DNA of 64,000 nucleotides, taken from Devosia limi DSM 17137. Its GTDB lineage: Bacteria > Pseudomonadota > Alphaproteobacteria > Rhizobiales > Devosiaceae. Both the position numbers and the translations under genes were made by a program. The stretch spans positions 1 to 64,000 of the forward strand of contig NZ_FQVC01000011.1 of the NCBI RefSeq assembly GCF_900128975.1, read 5' to 3'. Below, piece after piece: positions 17,335 through 25,868 of this stretch. The notes below the pieces were generated by a model. That model worked only from the letters and a program-made list of their open reading frames with translations. It did not search any database and was not told the origin of the DNA. Each line of letters starts with the position of its first letter. Within the stretch, counting starts at the first letter, position 1.

Positions 17335-18321
17335 ATGCTCCATATCTATACCTATAGCGGCCAGCACCTCATCCGCTCCGTCACTGACGGCGTCAATAAT
17401 ATCGAGGGGCTGGACCGCGGCATCTGGTATGATCTGATCAATCCCACCCCCGACGAGGAAAAGTTCGTCGAGGCCTGCCTGGGTGTCTCCGTGCCGACGC
17501 GCGATGAAATGCAGGACATCGAGCCCTCCGCCCGCCTCTACACCGAATCCAATGCCGAGTTCCTCACCCTGACCGCCCTGGTCAACCTGCGGGAACACGA
17601 CCCGCTCAAGACCCCGGTCACCTTCGTTCTCCGCGACAAGGTGCTGGTCACCCTGCGCTATGCCGAACCGCTCCCCTTCGCCCTGTTCGAGGCCAGCGCC
17701 ACCAAGCCCGGCGCGCGTGCCTACAATACCGGCGAGATGGTGATGATCGGGCTGATCGAGGCCCTGATTGATCGACTTGCCCAGATTCTGGAGTGGACCG
17801 GCGATGAACTCGACGCGATTTCGCGCGAGGTCTTCCGCTCCAGGGACAAGAGCGCGACCCGCAAGGCGCGCAATCTCGAAGCGCTGATCGAAAAGATCGG
17901 CAACAAGGGCGACATGCTGACCCTGGTGCGGGAAAGCCTGGTCTCCATCCTGCGCCTGACCACTTTCCACCAGACCAAGGAAGAGACCAAGGCTGCCCGC
18001 GATGTGCGCCAGGAGATGAAGATCCTGCAGCGCGACGCCTCGGCCCTGGGTGATCACGCCGGCTTTCTGTCCAACAAGGTCAATTTCCTGCTCGACGCGA
18101 CGCTGGGCCTGATCAATCTGGAACAGAACCAGATTATCAAGATCTTCTCGGTCGCCGCTGTGGTCTTTCTGCCCCCGACCCTGGTGGCCTCGATCTACGG
18201 CATGAACTTCGAGCATATGCCCGAGCTGGCCTGGCAGGTCGGCTATCCCTTTGCCATCGGCCTGATGATCGCCTCCGCCGTCCTGCCCTACCTGTTCTTC
18301 AAGCGAAAAGGCTGGCTATAG
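17335..18321 (+). CDS. corA: Magnesium/cobalt transporter CorA
   Basis: 328 residues. A large cytoplasmic N-terminal domain with a long helix (residues 150-260) is followed by two C-terminal membrane helices. The signature GMN motif of the selectivity filter is in ASIYGMNFEHMPELAWQ, between helix 1 (IIKIFSVAAVVFLPPTLVAS) and helix 2 (GYPFAIGLMIASAVLPYLFF). The last residues KRKGWL are the usual basic tail. It forms a pentameric channel for Mg2+ uptake. The gene stands alone. Confidence 0.94.
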   Translation: MLHIYTYSGQHLIRSVTDGVNNIEGLDRGIWYDLINPTPDEEKFVEACLGVSVPTRDEMQDIEPSARLYTESNAEFLTLTALVNLREHDPLKTPVTFVLRDKVLVTLRYAEPLPFALFEASATKPGARAYNTGEMVMIGLIEALIDRLAQILEWTGDELDAISREVFRSRDKSATRKARNLEALIEKIGNKGDMLTLVRESLVSILRLTTFHQTKEETKAARDVRQEMKILQRDASALGDHAGFLSNKVNFLLDATLGLINLEQNQIIKIFSVAAVVFLPPTLVASIYGMNFEHMPELAWQVGYPFAIGLMIASAVLPYLFFKRKGWL

Positions 18322-18392
18322 GCCACGCCGCCGCCATTGCCCGGCTGGTCCGGGCAATCCCACCCTACCGGGCCATCTCAACCCACCCGGTG

Positions 18393-18458
18393 ATTCCCGC
18401 GCCGGCGGGAATCCATTCTCCCTACCATCCCAGAATAGATTCCCGCCGGCGCGGGAAT
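18393..18458. repeat. 27-bp inverted repeat pair downstream of corA
   Basis: Positions 18393-18419 and 18432-18458 are inverted copies that match at 26 of 27 bases around a 12-nt loop. Each arm is itself palindromic (core CCCGCGCCGGCGGG). A partial third arm starts near 18481. It is a REP/BIME-like element that may also end corA transcription. Confidence 0.8.
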
Positions 18459-18643
18459 GACTCAGTGAAACTCGCCCACCTGATTCCCGCCGACTCCCCC
18501 CCACCTGCTCAATTAATCCCCTCACCGCACCAAAACTGCCGCAAACATCACCATCGCCCCCTGCGACAAGCCGTCCACATGACGGTTTGGTGACAGTAAA
18601 ATCACTGATTTCATTACACAATTTGCAAGCTCATGCGCCGGAC

Positions 18644-18698
18644 GCATGGCTGGCATAACCATTGCCCAATTGTTGAGCGCAGTGCACATCCCTATATC
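18644..18698 (+). promoter_or_regulatory. Promoter 1 of the small-RNA array
   Basis: Upstream box GCATGGCTGGCAT (18644-18656), 13 nt, TTGTTG (18670-18675), 17 nt, TATATC (18693-18698). The same layout recurs three more times in this block. The box is a partial dyad (ATGnCnGnCAT), suiting a LysR-type activator. Confidence 0.75.
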
Positions 18699-18704
18699 GA
18701 TCCT

Positions 18705-18817
18705 CACACAGCGGGTGCTTCTCCTCCTCCCTTGCTCCTGCTGCGTTCCCTCCTTGTGGGGTTCTGCCCTACAAAACTATGGCTTCGCTCTCCCCTCGAG
18801 CGAGGCCATATTTTTTT
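18705..18817 (+). ncRNA. Small RNA 1, cuckoo/CcsR-like
   Basis: Predicted transcript of about 113 nt. A hairpin (arms starting CAGC at 18710 and ending GCTG near 18743) displays the anti-Shine-Dalgarno motif CCTCCTCCC (18723-18731) in its loop. A second C-rich stretch CCCTCC follows. It ends in an intrinsic terminator with a 12-bp stem (18779-18790 with 18798-18809) and seven Ts. The family name rests on the motif and the tandem layout; no covariance search was run. Confidence 0.75.
18779..18817 (+). terminator. Terminator of small RNA 1
   Basis: ATGGCTTCGCTC pairs with GAGCGAGGCCAT (one G-T pair) around TCCCCTC, then A and TTTTTTT. Confidence 0.9.
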
Positions 18818-18871
18818 GCCCAAACGCCTGTGCGCCGGGCCATTCTGATCCGATTTACGCCTGCAACACGC

Positions 18872-18926
18872 GCATGGCTGACATGTTAACAAGCCAATTG
18901 CTGACTCAGTCAGTAGAGATCATATT
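18872..18926 (+). promoter_or_regulatory. Promoter 2 of the small-RNA array
   Basis: Box GCATGGCTGACAT (18872-18884), 13 nt, TTGCTG (18898-18903), 17 nt, CATATT (18921-18926): identical spacing to promoter 1. Confidence 0.75.
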
Positions 18927-18932
18927 GCGTTT

Positions 18933-19123
18933 GTCGCTGAGACGGACCCGTATCCTCCTCCCTCGGTTCCTGTATCGCGACACCCGAACTTGGATCGTAT
19001 CCTCCTCCCTCGATCCCTGTTCAACCGGCAGAGCGCATATCCTCCTCCCTTGCTCTCTGCCACACTTTCGATTTGGCTTCGGCCCTATCATCAGGCTCCA
19101 TCTTCGGATGGAGCCTTTTTTTT
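18933..19123 (+). ncRNA. Small RNA 2, cuckoo/CcsR-like, three CCTCCTCCC loops
   Basis: Predicted transcript of about 190 nt with three hairpins, each showing CCTCCTCCC in its loop (18954-18962, 19001-19009, 19041-19049). The middle one is closed by a perfect GGATCG/CGATCC stem, the third by GGCAG/CTGCC with inner pairs. It ends in GGCTCCATC-TTCG-GATGGAGCC plus eight Ts. It may be processed into smaller RNAs, as reported for CcsR RNAs. Unit 3 is a close repeat of it. Confidence 0.82.
19094..19123 (+). terminator. Terminator of small RNA 2
   Basis: Perfect 9-bp stem with a TTCG tetraloop and T8. Confidence 0.93.
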
Positions 19124-19179
19124 GCCACTGCCGGCGGCTGCCCTGGTGGGTGAGTGGACACAATGTCGCTGTGTCTGCT

Positions 19180-19234
19180 GCATGGCTGGCATACCAACTC
19201 CGCCATTGCTGACCATCCGGTCAAAATCTATATT
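19180..19234 (+). promoter_or_regulatory. Promoter 3 of the small-RNA array
   Basis: Box GCATGGCTGGCAT (19180-19192), 13 nt, TTGCTG (19206-19211), 17 nt, TATATT (19229-19234): the best -10 of the four. Confidence 0.78.
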
Positions 19235-19240
19235 CACACC

Positions 19241-19433
19241 TGTCGCCGCGACGTGCTCCGTATCCTCCTCCCTCGGACCATGTTGCCGACACCCGGTTTC
19301 GAGCCGTATCCTCCTCCCTCGGCTTGGGACCACTGGCAGAGCGCATCTCCTCCTCCCTTGCTCTCTGCCCCACTTTCGATTTGGCTTCGGCCCTATCATC
19401 AGGCTCCATCTTCGGATGGGGCCTTTTTTTTTT
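19241..19433 (+). ncRNA. Small RNA 3, cuckoo/CcsR-like, three CCTCCTCCC loops
   Basis: Predicted transcript of about 193 nt. CCTCCTCCC motifs are at 19264-19272, 19310-19318 and 19349-19357. The 3' part (third hairpin, the segment ACTTTCGATTTGGCTTCGGC and the terminator) is almost identical to small RNA 2, so this is a recent tandem duplication. The terminator is GGCTCCATC-TTCG-GATGGGGCC with ten Ts (19402-19433). Confidence 0.82.
19402..19433 (+). terminator. Terminator of small RNA 3
   Basis: 9-bp stem with one G-T pair, TTCG loop and T10. Confidence 0.93.
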
Positions 19434-19452
19434 GCGCATTCATTCGCCGCCT

Positions 19453-19507
19453 GCATGGCTGCACTTCCCAACCGGCGTTTGTTCTCCACCGCCTGATCAG
19501 GGATAGT
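19453..19507 (+). promoter_or_regulatory. Promoter 4 of the small-RNA array
   Basis: A diverged box GCATGGCTGCACT (19453-19465) with the same 13-nt gap to TTGTTC (19479-19484) and 17 nt to GATAGT (19502-19507). Confidence 0.6.
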
Positions 19508-19513
19508 GCTGCA

Positions 19514-19616
19514 TGACTTCCGCTGGCGGCTCCGGCCGCTGGCGCCTCCAAGGTCAGCGGCTTCGGCTGATGACCCCCTAGGCCCTGCCCATCCCCTCGG
19601 GCGGGGCCTTTTTTTT
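19514..19616 (+). ncRNA. Small RNA 4, no CCTCCTCCC motif
   Basis: Predicted transcript of about 103 nt driven by promoter 4. It lacks CCTCCTCCC but has several GC-rich stems (GGCGG, CCGCTGGCG, GGTCAGCGGC) and ends in GGCCCTGCCC-ATCCCCTC-GGGCGGGGCC with eight Ts (19581-19616). The terminator loop is C-rich like that of small RNA 1. Position and promoter argue that it belongs with the array even though its body differs. Confidence 0.55.
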
Positions 19617-19767
19617 CTAGGTCATTCCTGCCGCCAAACCGGCAATATCTGCCGCCGGCTCTCCCCATCGCATCGCTATCCGATTGATCTTGCTGACCTA
19701 TCCATGCGGCACGGGACTTGCTTACCCAAAGCTTAACCACATGGTGTCATCCCTGCAGGAGCCGATC

Positions 19768-20883
19768 ATGGTGAGCGTCAACACCGCCTACTCCACCACC
19801 AGCTATGCCAGCCTGGCCAGCACCTTCGTGAACAATGTCGCCCAGCAGACCGCCGGCACGTCTGGCGCTGCCGCCAAGACCAGCACCGACAGCGCCGCCA
19901 CCAATGTCACGCTGTCCGATGCCGCCAAAGCCTCGCTGGAGCTCAAGGACTTCGCCACCGTGGTCAGCGAGGTCCGCGCCAAGCTCGAAGCCATCATGCT
20001 GGAAGCCGGCCGCACCAATCCGCTGGAAAAGGGCGAGCTGGCCGTCGATCTCAGCACGCTCGACCAGCGCGAACTCTACGCCATGTCCAGCAACGGCGAG
20101 TCGAAGTTCACCCCCGATGAGCAGAAGGCGGCGGGCCTCGAAATGCAGCGCCGCTTTGAAGCCGCGCTTTCCGGCCCGGCCGCCGTCGCCAGGGTAACCG
20201 GCAATTATCAGAACCTCTACAAGGCCGCCGCCGAATATTTCGACGCCCTCGGCCCCGAGGAAAAGCTCGACAAGGAATGGATTGCCGGCCGCGCCGCCCT
20301 CACCGAGGGCCTCAAGCAGTTGCAGGCCGATCCCAAGAAGCTCCCCACCACCAACAAGGACGATCCGGTCGCCCTCTATCTGGCGCTGGCCGAAGCCGGC
20401 GAGGCCGCTTCGCCCCGCCCGATCGGCAGTGTCGCCGAGCAGGCCCGCAAGACCCTCGACAAGCTCTATGCCGATGCCGTCGCCAACGGCAAGGTGCCCA
20501 CATTCAACAGCAAGACCACTGTCGGCACCTATATCGACATGATCGCCTTCGACAGCCGCTCGCTGTCTTCGATCATCCTGGATGGCACTGGCAAGTTCAC
20601 CGAGACCGAGGTCAACGCGGCCCAGACCGCCATGCGTTCCAAGAGCGGCGCCGCGCTCGTCGCCGGCTTTCAGAACGCCGCCAAATCCAGCGACCCCACC
20701 GCCTTCAGCCAGAACGTCATCAGCCTCTATTCGGCCATGAGCCCCGAAGAGCGCCAGGCCGCCGGCTGGAGCAAAAAGTTCTACGAGGCGGCTTTGTCCA
20801 GCTACACTTCCACCGCCAAGATGATGGAAATGTTCGGCGAATCCAGCGGTAATACCGGCTTCTCCAGCTGGTTCAGCAAGTAG
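19768..20883 (+). CDS. Hypothetical protein with two EF-hand-like segments
   Basis: 371 residues from an ATG preceded by GCAGGAG; the frame reaches back to 19684 but the leader looks non-coding. I do not recognise the family. The first 55 residues are Ser/Thr/Ala-rich, then LSDAAKASLELKDFATVVSE begins a helical body. Two short segments, SSNGESKFTPDEQKA (about residue 108) and LDGTGKFTETEVNAA (about residue 272), resemble EF-hand calcium loops followed by a helix and suggest an internal duplication. No signal peptide or membrane helix is clear. It follows the small-RNA array and is followed by a repeat. Confidence 0.75.
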   Translation: MVSVNTAYSTTSYASLASTFVNNVAQQTAGTSGAAAKTSTDSAATNVTLSDAAKASLELKDFATVVSEVRAKLEAIMLEAGRTNPLEKGELAVDLSTLDQRELYAMSSNGESKFTPDEQKAAGLEMQRRFEAALSGPAAVARVTGNYQNLYKAAAEYFDALGPEEKLDKEWIAGRAALTEGLKQLQADPKKLPTTNKDDPVALYLALAEAGEAASPRPIGSVAEQARKTLDKLYADAVANGKVPTFNSKTTVGTYIDMIAFDSRSLSSIILDGTGKFTETEVNAAQTAMRSKSGAALVAGFQNAAKSSDPTAFSQNVISLYSAMSPEERQAAGWSKKFYEAALSSYTSTAKMMEMFGESSGNTGFSSWFSK

Positions 20884-20937
20884 CAGCCGGAAGCGCCACA
20901 GCCTGTCAGCGCCCGGCCCCTTCCTCACCCACCAGCC

Positions 20938-20967
20938 GTCATCCCGGCGAAAGCCGGGATCCAGTTT
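20938..20967. repeat. Dispersed palindromic repeat, copy 4
   Basis: Full-length copy (GTCATCCCGGCGAAAG ... GATCCAGTTT) of the element at 7445, in the gap between two convergent genes. Confidence 0.8.
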
Positions 20968-20989
20968 TCTTGCCGGCGCTACTCCGCCC

Positions 20990-23330
<2,341 letters not shown>

Positions 23331-23384
23331 CGATACCTCGCTCCAGCGCCGCGGACCCGCCGTTGGGCACGTGATAGCACGATA

Positions 23385-23398
23385 TTGGATCGGTTCAA
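23385..23398. promoter_or_regulatory. LacI-type operator O1
   Basis: TTGGATCGGTTCAA, a near-palindrome with the central CG typical of LacI-family sites, 55 bp from the LacI start codon. Confidence 0.7.
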
Positions 23399-23405
23399 AA
23401 TTGAC

Positions 23406-23433
23406 TTGACCCAGCTCTTGGCGATGCTATTTT
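23406..23433 (+). promoter_or_regulatory. Promoter candidate between the LacI operators
   Basis: TTGACC (23406-23411) and TATTTT (23428-23433) with a 16-nt spacer, facing the 60-residue ORF. Operator O2 begins at its -10, so a bound repressor would block it. Confidence 0.5.
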
Positions 23434-23446
23434 TGAATCGGTTCAA
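23433..23446. promoter_or_regulatory. LacI-type operator O2
   Basis: TTGAATCGGTTCAA, overlapping the -10 of the forward promoter. Confidence 0.75.
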
Positions 23447-23465
23447 GCCAGACCTCGATCCTGAA

Positions 23466-23479
23466 TTGAATCGATTCAA
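23466..23479. promoter_or_regulatory. LacI-type operator O3
   Basis: TTGAATCGATTCAA, a perfect 14-bp palindrome located just upstream of the ribosome-binding site of the small ORF. Spacing O2 to O3 is 33 bp, O1 to O2 is 48 bp. Confidence 0.8.
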
Positions 23480-23500
23480 ACGATATCACAGGAGCGGAAC

Positions 23501-23683
23501 GTGATCCCCGCCAGTTATCTCTTCAAGAATGTCTATCGTCAGACCTGGATCGATCCCCAGCCAGGTGCCCCCGTCGCCCACGCCCAGCGGCATCGGCCGG
23601 CGCGCACCACCGCCTGGCTGTCCACCCTCGTCCACCGCCTGCCGCACCTGGACCGGCACCAGGCAGGCTGTCCCGATCGCTGA
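23501..23683 (+). CDS. Small hypothetical protein under LacI operators
   Basis: 60 residues from a GTG with AGGAG 6-10 nt upstream. It begins MIPASYLFKNVYRQTWIDPQ and continues with an Arg/His/Pro-rich body (AHAQRHRPARTTAWLS). I do not recognise it with certainty. The good ribosome-binding site, the promoter and three operators argue that it is translated and sugar-regulated. No transporter or sugar enzyme follows; the next gene is on the other strand. Confidence 0.55.
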   Translation: MIPASYLFKNVYRQTWIDPQPGAPVAHAQRHRPARTTAWLSTLVHRLPHLDRHQAGCPDR

Positions 23684-23697
23684 GCCCGACCGCCAGG

Positions 23698-24126
23698 CTA
23701 AATCCCCACGCCTGCGTCCCTGCGCAGCATCACGCCCTGCACCCGCCAGCCTGCATCGGGCTCATCGGCCAGCTGATACAATGCCTCATAAAGCCCCAGG
23801 TCCGGCCCGACGAACCGCACCACCTGCAACACCGCCGTGTCGCTCACCTGGGTGGCCTCACCGAAACTATGGGACCGCGACTCCACGATCGGCCGATAAC
23901 CCGAGCGCAGGATATCGGCATAGAATAGCGCGGGATCGCTATAGCGCGCCCTGAACCCGGCCCCCGCAAATTCCAGTGCCGCGGCCCCATCGCCACTGCG
24001 AAATGCCTCGATTTGTCCGGTGACCACCGCCTGCCAGGGCGGTTCCTCCGTTTGTGCCATCGCCGGTGTCATTGCCGGTGTCATCACTAGAAACGCAAAA
24101 ACCGCGAGTGCCATAGCCAGACGCAT
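23698..24126 (-). CDS. DUF4864-domain secreted protein
   Basis: 142 residues. The signal peptide MRLAMALAVFAFLVMTPAMT is followed by a single domain recognised as DUF4864 by QIEAFRSGDGAAALEFA, YADILRSGYRPIVES and the C-terminal strand WRVQGVMLRR. Function unknown; the fold resembles the NTF2-like/SnoaL group. AGGAGG lies 5 nt before the ATG at 24126, which decides the start. Divergent from the small membrane protein at 24280. Confidence 0.82.
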   Translation of the reverse strand: MRLAMALAVFAFLVMTPAMTPAMAQTEEPPWQAVVTGQIEAFRSGDGAAALEFAGAGFRARYSDPALFYADILRSGYRPIVESRSHSFGEATQVSDTAVLQVVRFVGPDLGLYEALYQLADEPDAGWRVQGVMLRRDAGVGI

Positions 24127-24279
24127 ATTCGCCTCCTGTGCTCGGCGGAAGTGGCGCGGCCCATGCCTGCCACACTTCTGCCCTGAAATGGTACGCGCTT
24201 CACCCAGATCGGCACAAACTCGAACCGCATTCCGCTGGTTCAATGGCACCATTGTTAAGAGTGAGACGACGTCGATCCC

Positions 24280-24579
24280 ATGCACAAATCTACGTCACCC
24301 AAGCGGAAAAGTTTCAGGCTCTATGCCATGGCGACCACGGCCACTCTGGTCATTGGCGCGTCGGCAGCCCTGTTGACGGGCGTCACACCGGCAACAGCAG
24401 CGAACCTGGCGAACCAACCGGATGCACAAATTGCCGTCTTCATGGTGCCGCTGACCATTCTCGTTCTTGCAATGCTTTACGAAGTCGCGCGCTTTGCCTT
24501 GCGCGGCAACCTGCCCGTCGAAGCCCCGCTTCGCCGGAACTCGCGTCGTTACTGGAAACCCGGCCGCGACGAGGGTTGA
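24280..24579 (+). CDS. Small membrane protein, hypothetical
   Basis: 99 residues with a basic N-terminus (KSTSPKRKSFRLY) and two hydrophobic stretches, residues 17-40 and 50-70 (IAVFMVPLTILVLAMLYEVA), then a basic tail. Possibly a two-helix inner-membrane protein. I do not recognise a family. Its stop codon TGA is part of the stem of a hairpin that shows CCTCCTCCC, so its 3' UTR may yield a small RNA. Confidence 0.65.
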   Translation: MHKSTSPKRKSFRLYAMATTATLVIGASAALLTGVTPATAANLANQPDAQIAVFMVPLTILVLAMLYEVARFALRGNLPVEAPLRRNSRRYWKPGRDEG

Positions 24580-24638
24580 CCTCCTCCCATATTTCTTGAT
24601 CACGTCAACAACTGGGTCGGCCTCGCGCCGGCCCTTTT
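24575..24638 (+). ncRNA. 3'-UTR hairpin with CCTCCTCCC and terminator
   Basis: GTTGAC (24575-24580, containing the stop codon of the upstream gene) pairs with GTCAAC (24604-24609); the motif CCTCCTCCC (24580-24588) begins at the last stem base and runs into the loop. Next comes a terminator-like hairpin GGGtCGGC-ctcgc-GCCGgCCC (24614-24634) with TTTT. The same motif marks the small-RNA array at 18.7-19.4 kb. A small RNA released from the mRNA 3' end is inferred. Confidence 0.5.
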
Positions 24639-24715
24639 CTGTGGGTGGGCACGACCATCGGCCTATTGCCGCGGCGCTTTCTTGGGTTCACATTGAGCCA
24701 AAGGAGGACGAAACG

Positions 24716-25144
24716 ATGCTAGTCGACGCTATCCTTCAATCCAAGGGTGTCGTGGTTCACACCCTGCCCGAAACGGGTACGCTGGCCGATGCAGTCGCCA
24801 TGCTCAACACCCACAATATCGGCGCCGTCGTCATCACCGCTGCCGGTGGTGGCATTGTCGGCATTCTGTCCGAGCGCGACATCGTGCGCCAACTCGGCAA
24901 GAACCCGGGCGGCGCCCTGGATCTGCCCATCGCCTCATGCATGACCCGCGGCGTTTTCACCTGCTCGCGCGATACCCCGATCAACGACGTCATGGAACGC
25001 ATGACCCGCTACCGCATCCGCCATATGCCGGTCGCCGAGGACAATGCCCTGATCGGCATCGTCTCTATCGGCGACGTGGTCAAGCGCAAGATCGAAGACG
25101 TCGAACAGGAAGCCCTCGCCCTGCGCGAATACATCGCCTCCTAG
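24716..25144 (+). CDS. CBS-domain protein
   Basis: 142 residues made of a tandem pair of CBS domains: the first around LADAVAMLNTHNIGAVVITA and GIVGILSERDIVRQLG, the second around TPINDVMERMTRYRIRHMPV and LIGIVSIGDVVKRKIEDVE. Such stand-alone pairs bind adenine nucleotides and act as energy sensors. The ATG at 24716 follows AAGGAGG, a very strong ribosome-binding site; the frame open back to 24467 is not used. Confidence 0.92.
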   Translation: MLVDAILQSKGVVVHTLPETGTLADAVAMLNTHNIGAVVITAAGGGIVGILSERDIVRQLGKNPGGALDLPIASCMTRGVFTCSRDTPINDVMERMTRYRIRHMPVAEDNALIGIVSIGDVVKRKIEDVEQEALALREYIAS

Positions 25145-25185
25145 GATTCTTTCCGGCTACAACGCAACCACCGGCCCAGCGGCCC

Positions 25186-25352
25186 CAGCACCTCCCTCCC
25201 CCTTGAGGGGAGGGACCGAGGGTGGGGTCCCTGGGCCCTTGCGCCCATCCAACAGCCAGCACGCGCACCTCCCCTCGACGAGAGAGCCGGGTGGGGTGGA
25301 GCAACGCGCCCAACATGAGGGTGGGGGTCCCTGGGCCCTTGCCCAATGGCTC
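25186..25352. repeat. Intergenic repeat block
   Basis: A CTCCC-rich hairpin (CCTCCCTCCCCC with GGGGAGGG) and two direct copies, at 25218-25246 and 25317-25345, of a segment reading GAGGGTGGGG..TCCCTGGGCCC. It is related to the CTCCCCC/GGGGGAG palindromes found downstream of uvrB. Confidence 0.65.
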
Positions 25353-25354
25353 CC

Positions 25355-25744
25355 TCACCCCAGCCGCATCAATCCCGCCGCCGTCGGCCCAAACCCGCAC
25401 TTGCGGTAGAACCCCTCCAGTCCCGGCTCGAAATCCACATGCAACCACTGTGCCCCGCGCGCCATGGCCGCCAGTTGCGCCGCCTCGACCAGTTTCAGCG
25501 CAATGCCCTGCCGCCGATAATCGGTATCCACGCAGGTATCGAGAATGAACGCGTGGATGCCCCCATCCCACGCCACATTGACGAACCCCACCAGCCGATC
25601 ACCGTCATAGGCTCCGACATGCCCCAGGCTCCGCTCCAGCACCGGCGCGAAGCTCGCCGGTCCGGCATCGCCCCAGGCCTTGAGCCAGAGCGCCCGCATC
25701 GCTTCGTCTCGTGGAAACGGGTCCACCACGATCTCGATCACCAC
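25355..25744 (-). CDS. GNAT-family N-acetyltransferase
   Basis: 129 residues. Acetyl-CoA-binding motif A is visible as VDTDYRRQGIALKLVEAA (the R/Q-x-x-G-x-A loop), and the C-terminal motif as LEGFYRKCGFGPTAAGLMRL. Substrate unknown. Convergent with the CBS gene across the repeat block. Confidence 0.87.
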   Translation of the reverse strand: MVIEIVVDPFPRDEAMRALWLKAWGDAGPASFAPVLERSLGHVGAYDGDRLVGFVNVAWDGGIHAFILDTCVDTDYRRQGIALKLVEAAQLAAMARGAQWLHVDFEPGLEGFYRKCGFGPTAAGLMRLG

Positions 25745-25868
25745 TCGCGCCCTCCAACATTACCAGCCTGTCCAAGTGTTCATGTCCCCGCAAGGTCCAG
25801 GAAAACTGCTCTGGCCTAGGGTTCTTCCTGTGCTGGACGAACCGGCCCCATGCAAAAGGAATTGCCCC

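Noticed and set aside
18646-19516. Several frames of 70-190 codons across the small-RNA block
   Set aside because: Their translation just follows the CCTCCTCCC and terminator repeats; promoter and terminator positions do not fit protein genes.
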